From Actinomycetes bacterium (lineage in GTDB: Bacteria > Actinomycetota > Actinomycetes > Actinomycetales > Dermatophilaceae), in the NCBI GenBank assembly GCA_029778715.1, contig JAKOPT010000150.1:1-47703 (forward strand): a stretch of DNA of 47,703 nucleotides, in the 5' to 3' direction. The notes under the pieces were generated by a model. That model was not told the DNA's origin, searched no databases, and saw only the letters and a list, made by a program, of their open reading frames with translations. Of the stretch, positions 45,930-47,703 are shown piece after piece; within the stretch, counting starts at the first letter, position 1, and each line of letters opens with the position of its first letter. The translations under genes were made by a program, and so were the position numbers.

Positions 45930-46499
45930 GTGCCCAGCGTCTCCACCGAGTCCATTGCGCCGTCGTCGCTCACCCCCGCGGCTGCCCCATCGGCTCCATC
46001 GGCCCCCCTGACGATCCGGCCCGCCCGCACGAGCGACATGCGCGCCGTCCGCGCCCTCGTCACCCCGCTCGCCGAGCGCCGCATCCTGCTCCAGAAGGAA
46101 GCTGTCTCCTACTACGAGTCGACCGCCGATTTCGTCGTCGCCGACCTCGGCGAGCGTCTCGTCGGCTGCGGCGCGATCCACGTCTTGTGGGAGGACCTCG
46201 CCGAGGTCCGCACCCTCGCCGTGGCCGATGACGCGCTCGGCCACGGCGTCGGCTCAGCGCTGCTCACCGCCCTCATCGACCGGGCCCGCACCCTCGGGGT
46301 GCGGCGGCTGTTCTGTCTGACCTTCGAGACGGCCTTCTTCACTCGGCACGGGTTCGCCCCCATCGACGGGCAGGCGGTCTCCCCCGAGGTGTACGCCGAG
46401 TTGCTCCGCTCCTACGACGAGGGGGTCGCCGAGTTTCTCGACCTCGAGCGCGTCAAGCCCAACACCCTAGGGAACACCCGGATGCTGCGGACTCTCTGA
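45930..46499 (+). CDS. argA: amino-acid N-acetyltransferase, ArgA-like (GNAT)
   Basis: GNAT acetyltransferase of 189 aa, closest in pattern to the short N-acetylglutamate synthase of actinobacteria (mycobacterial type), first step of arginine synthesis. Recognisable segments are IRPARTSDMRAVRALV, RRILLQKEAVSYYEST, GCGAIHVLWEDLAEVRTLAV and the acetyl-CoA loop GHGVGSALL. The first ~25 residues are Ser/Ala/Pro-rich and not conserved; GTG 45930 is set by the -10 spacing, but a later start is possible. The 3' end overlaps the convergent membrane protein gene by 33 bp. Confidence 0.85.
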   Translation: MPSVSTESIAPSSLTPAAAPSAPSAPLTIRPARTSDMRAVRALVTPLAERRILLQKEAVSYYESTADFVVADLGERLVGCGAIHVLWEDLAEVRTLAVADDALGHGVGSALLTALIDRARTLGVRRLFCLTFETAFFTRHGFAPIDGQAVSPEVYAELLRSYDEGVAEFLDLERVKPNTLGNTRMLRTL

Positions 46500-47703
46500 C
46501 GAACTCCCCGCCGGCGTCGGCGGTATGCCGCCGGCTCCCGCTGGGCTCGAAGGCCCACCCCCCACGTCGGGCCGGCTCCCCGGCGCCGGCGATGGCCAGG
46601 CCGGCGGCGGCGGGACACCAGGCACGAGGCTCGGCGCGGGTGGTGCCGCACTACCCGGCAGCGCCGGGACCACCGCCGGGTGAGTTGGCAAGGCCACGGG
46701 GGGCTGCCCCGCAACCGCGCCGGTACCAACCGGCAACGCGGGACCGGCGGGCGGCCGTGTCTTCCCTCCGGTGAGGACCCGACGCACCCCCCACACCCCG
46801 AGGAACACGAGCCCTCCGATGACGAGGCACAGGAAGAGCAGCGAAACAATTCCGATTCCCAGCGCGAACCGAGCCCGGCTCGCTGCTGCGCTCGCGGCAC
46901 TCGCTGCCCCCGGCAGGTCCATCCGGCCAACGAGCGCCAGTGCCTTGTTGCGGTCGGTGTTGACGCGCAGCAAGAACCCGCCCACAGCCCGCACCGGCCC
47001 CTCCGTGTCCCGGTGGGCCGCCGCCAGGTTCGAGAACACCGGGACGGCCGCCGCCACCGCGTCCGTCGGGGTGCCCGAGGAGCCACCCACTTCGTAGGCG
47101 CTGCGGAGTTGCGAGGGAACAACGGCCTTGGCCTCCCGGGCCATTGTCTGGATCTGCCCGGCGGCACGTGCCGCATTCGTCCACCGCGTCATCGCGTCCG
47201 TGGCCGCGTCAAACTTCCAGGCGCTCATCTGTTTGTCCACCGCGTTGGTGCTCCAGTCACCGTCCAGAGCGTCGAACTGCCGGTATGCCGTGTGCGCCTT
47301 TTCGCGGGCCGGCAGGGCATCGATGTCCGCTTGCGACAGGACCCACTTCTTCAGCGAGGCCACGGCCGCGGCATTCGGCTTGTCGGCTTCGAGCAGATCG
47401 AGGAACCGGTGCGTGTCGGCGGGCGTCGAGAGTTTGCGGAACTGCGCGTACGGTGCGCGACCGCTGAGCAGATCGCTGAGGAAGGTAGCCACCTGGTCCG
47501 GGCTCAACCCAGCAAGGGCCTCGGTGATCGCAGCCCGGGAGGCGGCGTACGCGTACTCATCCTCGGGGGGCGAGACTCCGTCCTTGGCAGGTTCTTTCCA
47601 GGTATCGAGTCGCAGGGCACCCGTCGACGAGGGCGTCACCGTTGGTGCGGGCTTGGGCGTGGCGCCGATCGCAGTGTCGGCGCGATCGGCGGCATACTCA
47701 GCC
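46467..47703 (-). CDS. membrane protein, partial (5' end beyond the window)
   Basis: The open frame runs off the right edge (at least 411 codons, reading ...AEYAADRADTAIGATPKP at the edge), so the N terminus is missing; a GTG at 47639 exists but the frame continues upstream. The visible part has a charged helical domain, then one membrane helix (FALGIGIVSLLFLCLVIGGL) and a ~90-residue Pro/Ala/Gly tail. I do not recognise a family. The topology resembles the Pro-rich single-span protein at 36416 in mirror order. Motif copies lie at 46521, 47282 and 47691. Confidence 0.75.
   Translation of the reverse strand, partial: AEYAADRADTAIGATPKPAPTVTPSSTGALRLDTWKEPAKDGVSPPEDEYAYAASRAAITEALAGLSPDQVATFLSDLLSGRAPYAQFRKLSTPADTHRFLDLLEADKPNAAAVASLKKWVLSQADIDALPAREKAHTAYRQFDALDGDWSTNAVDKQMSAWKFDAATDAMTRWTNAARAAGQIQTMAREAKAVVPSQLRSAYEVGGSSGTPTDAVAAAVPVFSNLAAAHRDTEGPVRAVGGFLLRVNTDRNKALALVGRMDLPGAASAASAAASRARFALGIGIVSLLFLCLVIGGLVFLGVWGVRRVLTGGKTRPPAGPALPVGTGAVAGQPPVALPTHPAVVPALPGSAAPPAPSLVPGVPPPPAWPSPAPGSRPDVGGGPSSPAGAGGIPPTPAGSSSESPQHPGVP

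Noticed and set aside
43338..46244. 968-codon open frame on the minus strand across clpC
   Set aside because: It is the antisense of clpC and neighbours, rich in Val/Glu/Asp/Gly from GC-biased third positions, with no domain of its own.

Overview
The window is about 70% G+C and almost fully coding. It has TAnnnT -10 boxes lying just in front of leaderless starts, GTG starts, DUF2510, ClpC, AbiE, WS/DGAT and LAxTG-anchored proteins. This points to a high-GC actinobacterium, most likely a member of the Intrasporangiaceae/Dermatophilaceae (inferred from gene content; no marker gene or rRNA is present).

Layout. 1-5364 is a lower-GC acquired block: a complete IS630-type element, then a leftward operon of two paralogous P-loop ATPases and a small membrane protein, which could be an uncharacterised defence system. 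From 5651 the native chromosome begins: ECF sigma factor/Ogt, a NarL-type two-component system, an AbiE toxin-antitoxin pair, a MacB-like ABC exporter and a serine hydrolase (to 15606). 15716-20738 holds a DUF2510 protein, an unknown protein, an MFS exporter, a lactonase-fold protein and a small TPR-like protein. 20811-27559 looks like a neutral-lipid/fatty-aldehyde block: aldehyde dehydrogenase, wax ester synthase/DGAT, a homologue of cyanobacterial acyl-ACP reductase, and an SDR. 27875-37387 carries a UvrA2-like protein, a LAYTG surface protein, a SNF2 + SWIM pair and a Pro-rich membrane protein. 37402-40952 holds a nucleotidyltransferase, then an NAD kinase-like gene and an SPFH gene facing an NrtR-like regulator across a symmetrical operator/promoter. 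41061-47703 has a cupin, a PIN toxin with a large partner, clpC, an ArgA-type acetyltransferase and a truncated membrane protein.

The strongest unexplained signal is the octamer GTATGCCG/CGGCATAC. I counted about 69 copies by eye, from 5631 to the right end, where roughly 2 are expected by base composition. They lie in both orientations, inside genes in every reading frame and between genes, and form a perfect 40-bp palindrome behind clpC. None lies in the acquired block at 1-5630. This is the pattern of a DNA-uptake-sequence-like or other genome-wide DNA-level motif, which I do not know to be described for this group. Other repeats include an 87-bp tandem array built on a 32-nt inverted-repeat element (with a lone copy 19 kb away), two long related hairpins, and an 84-bp dispersed repeat.
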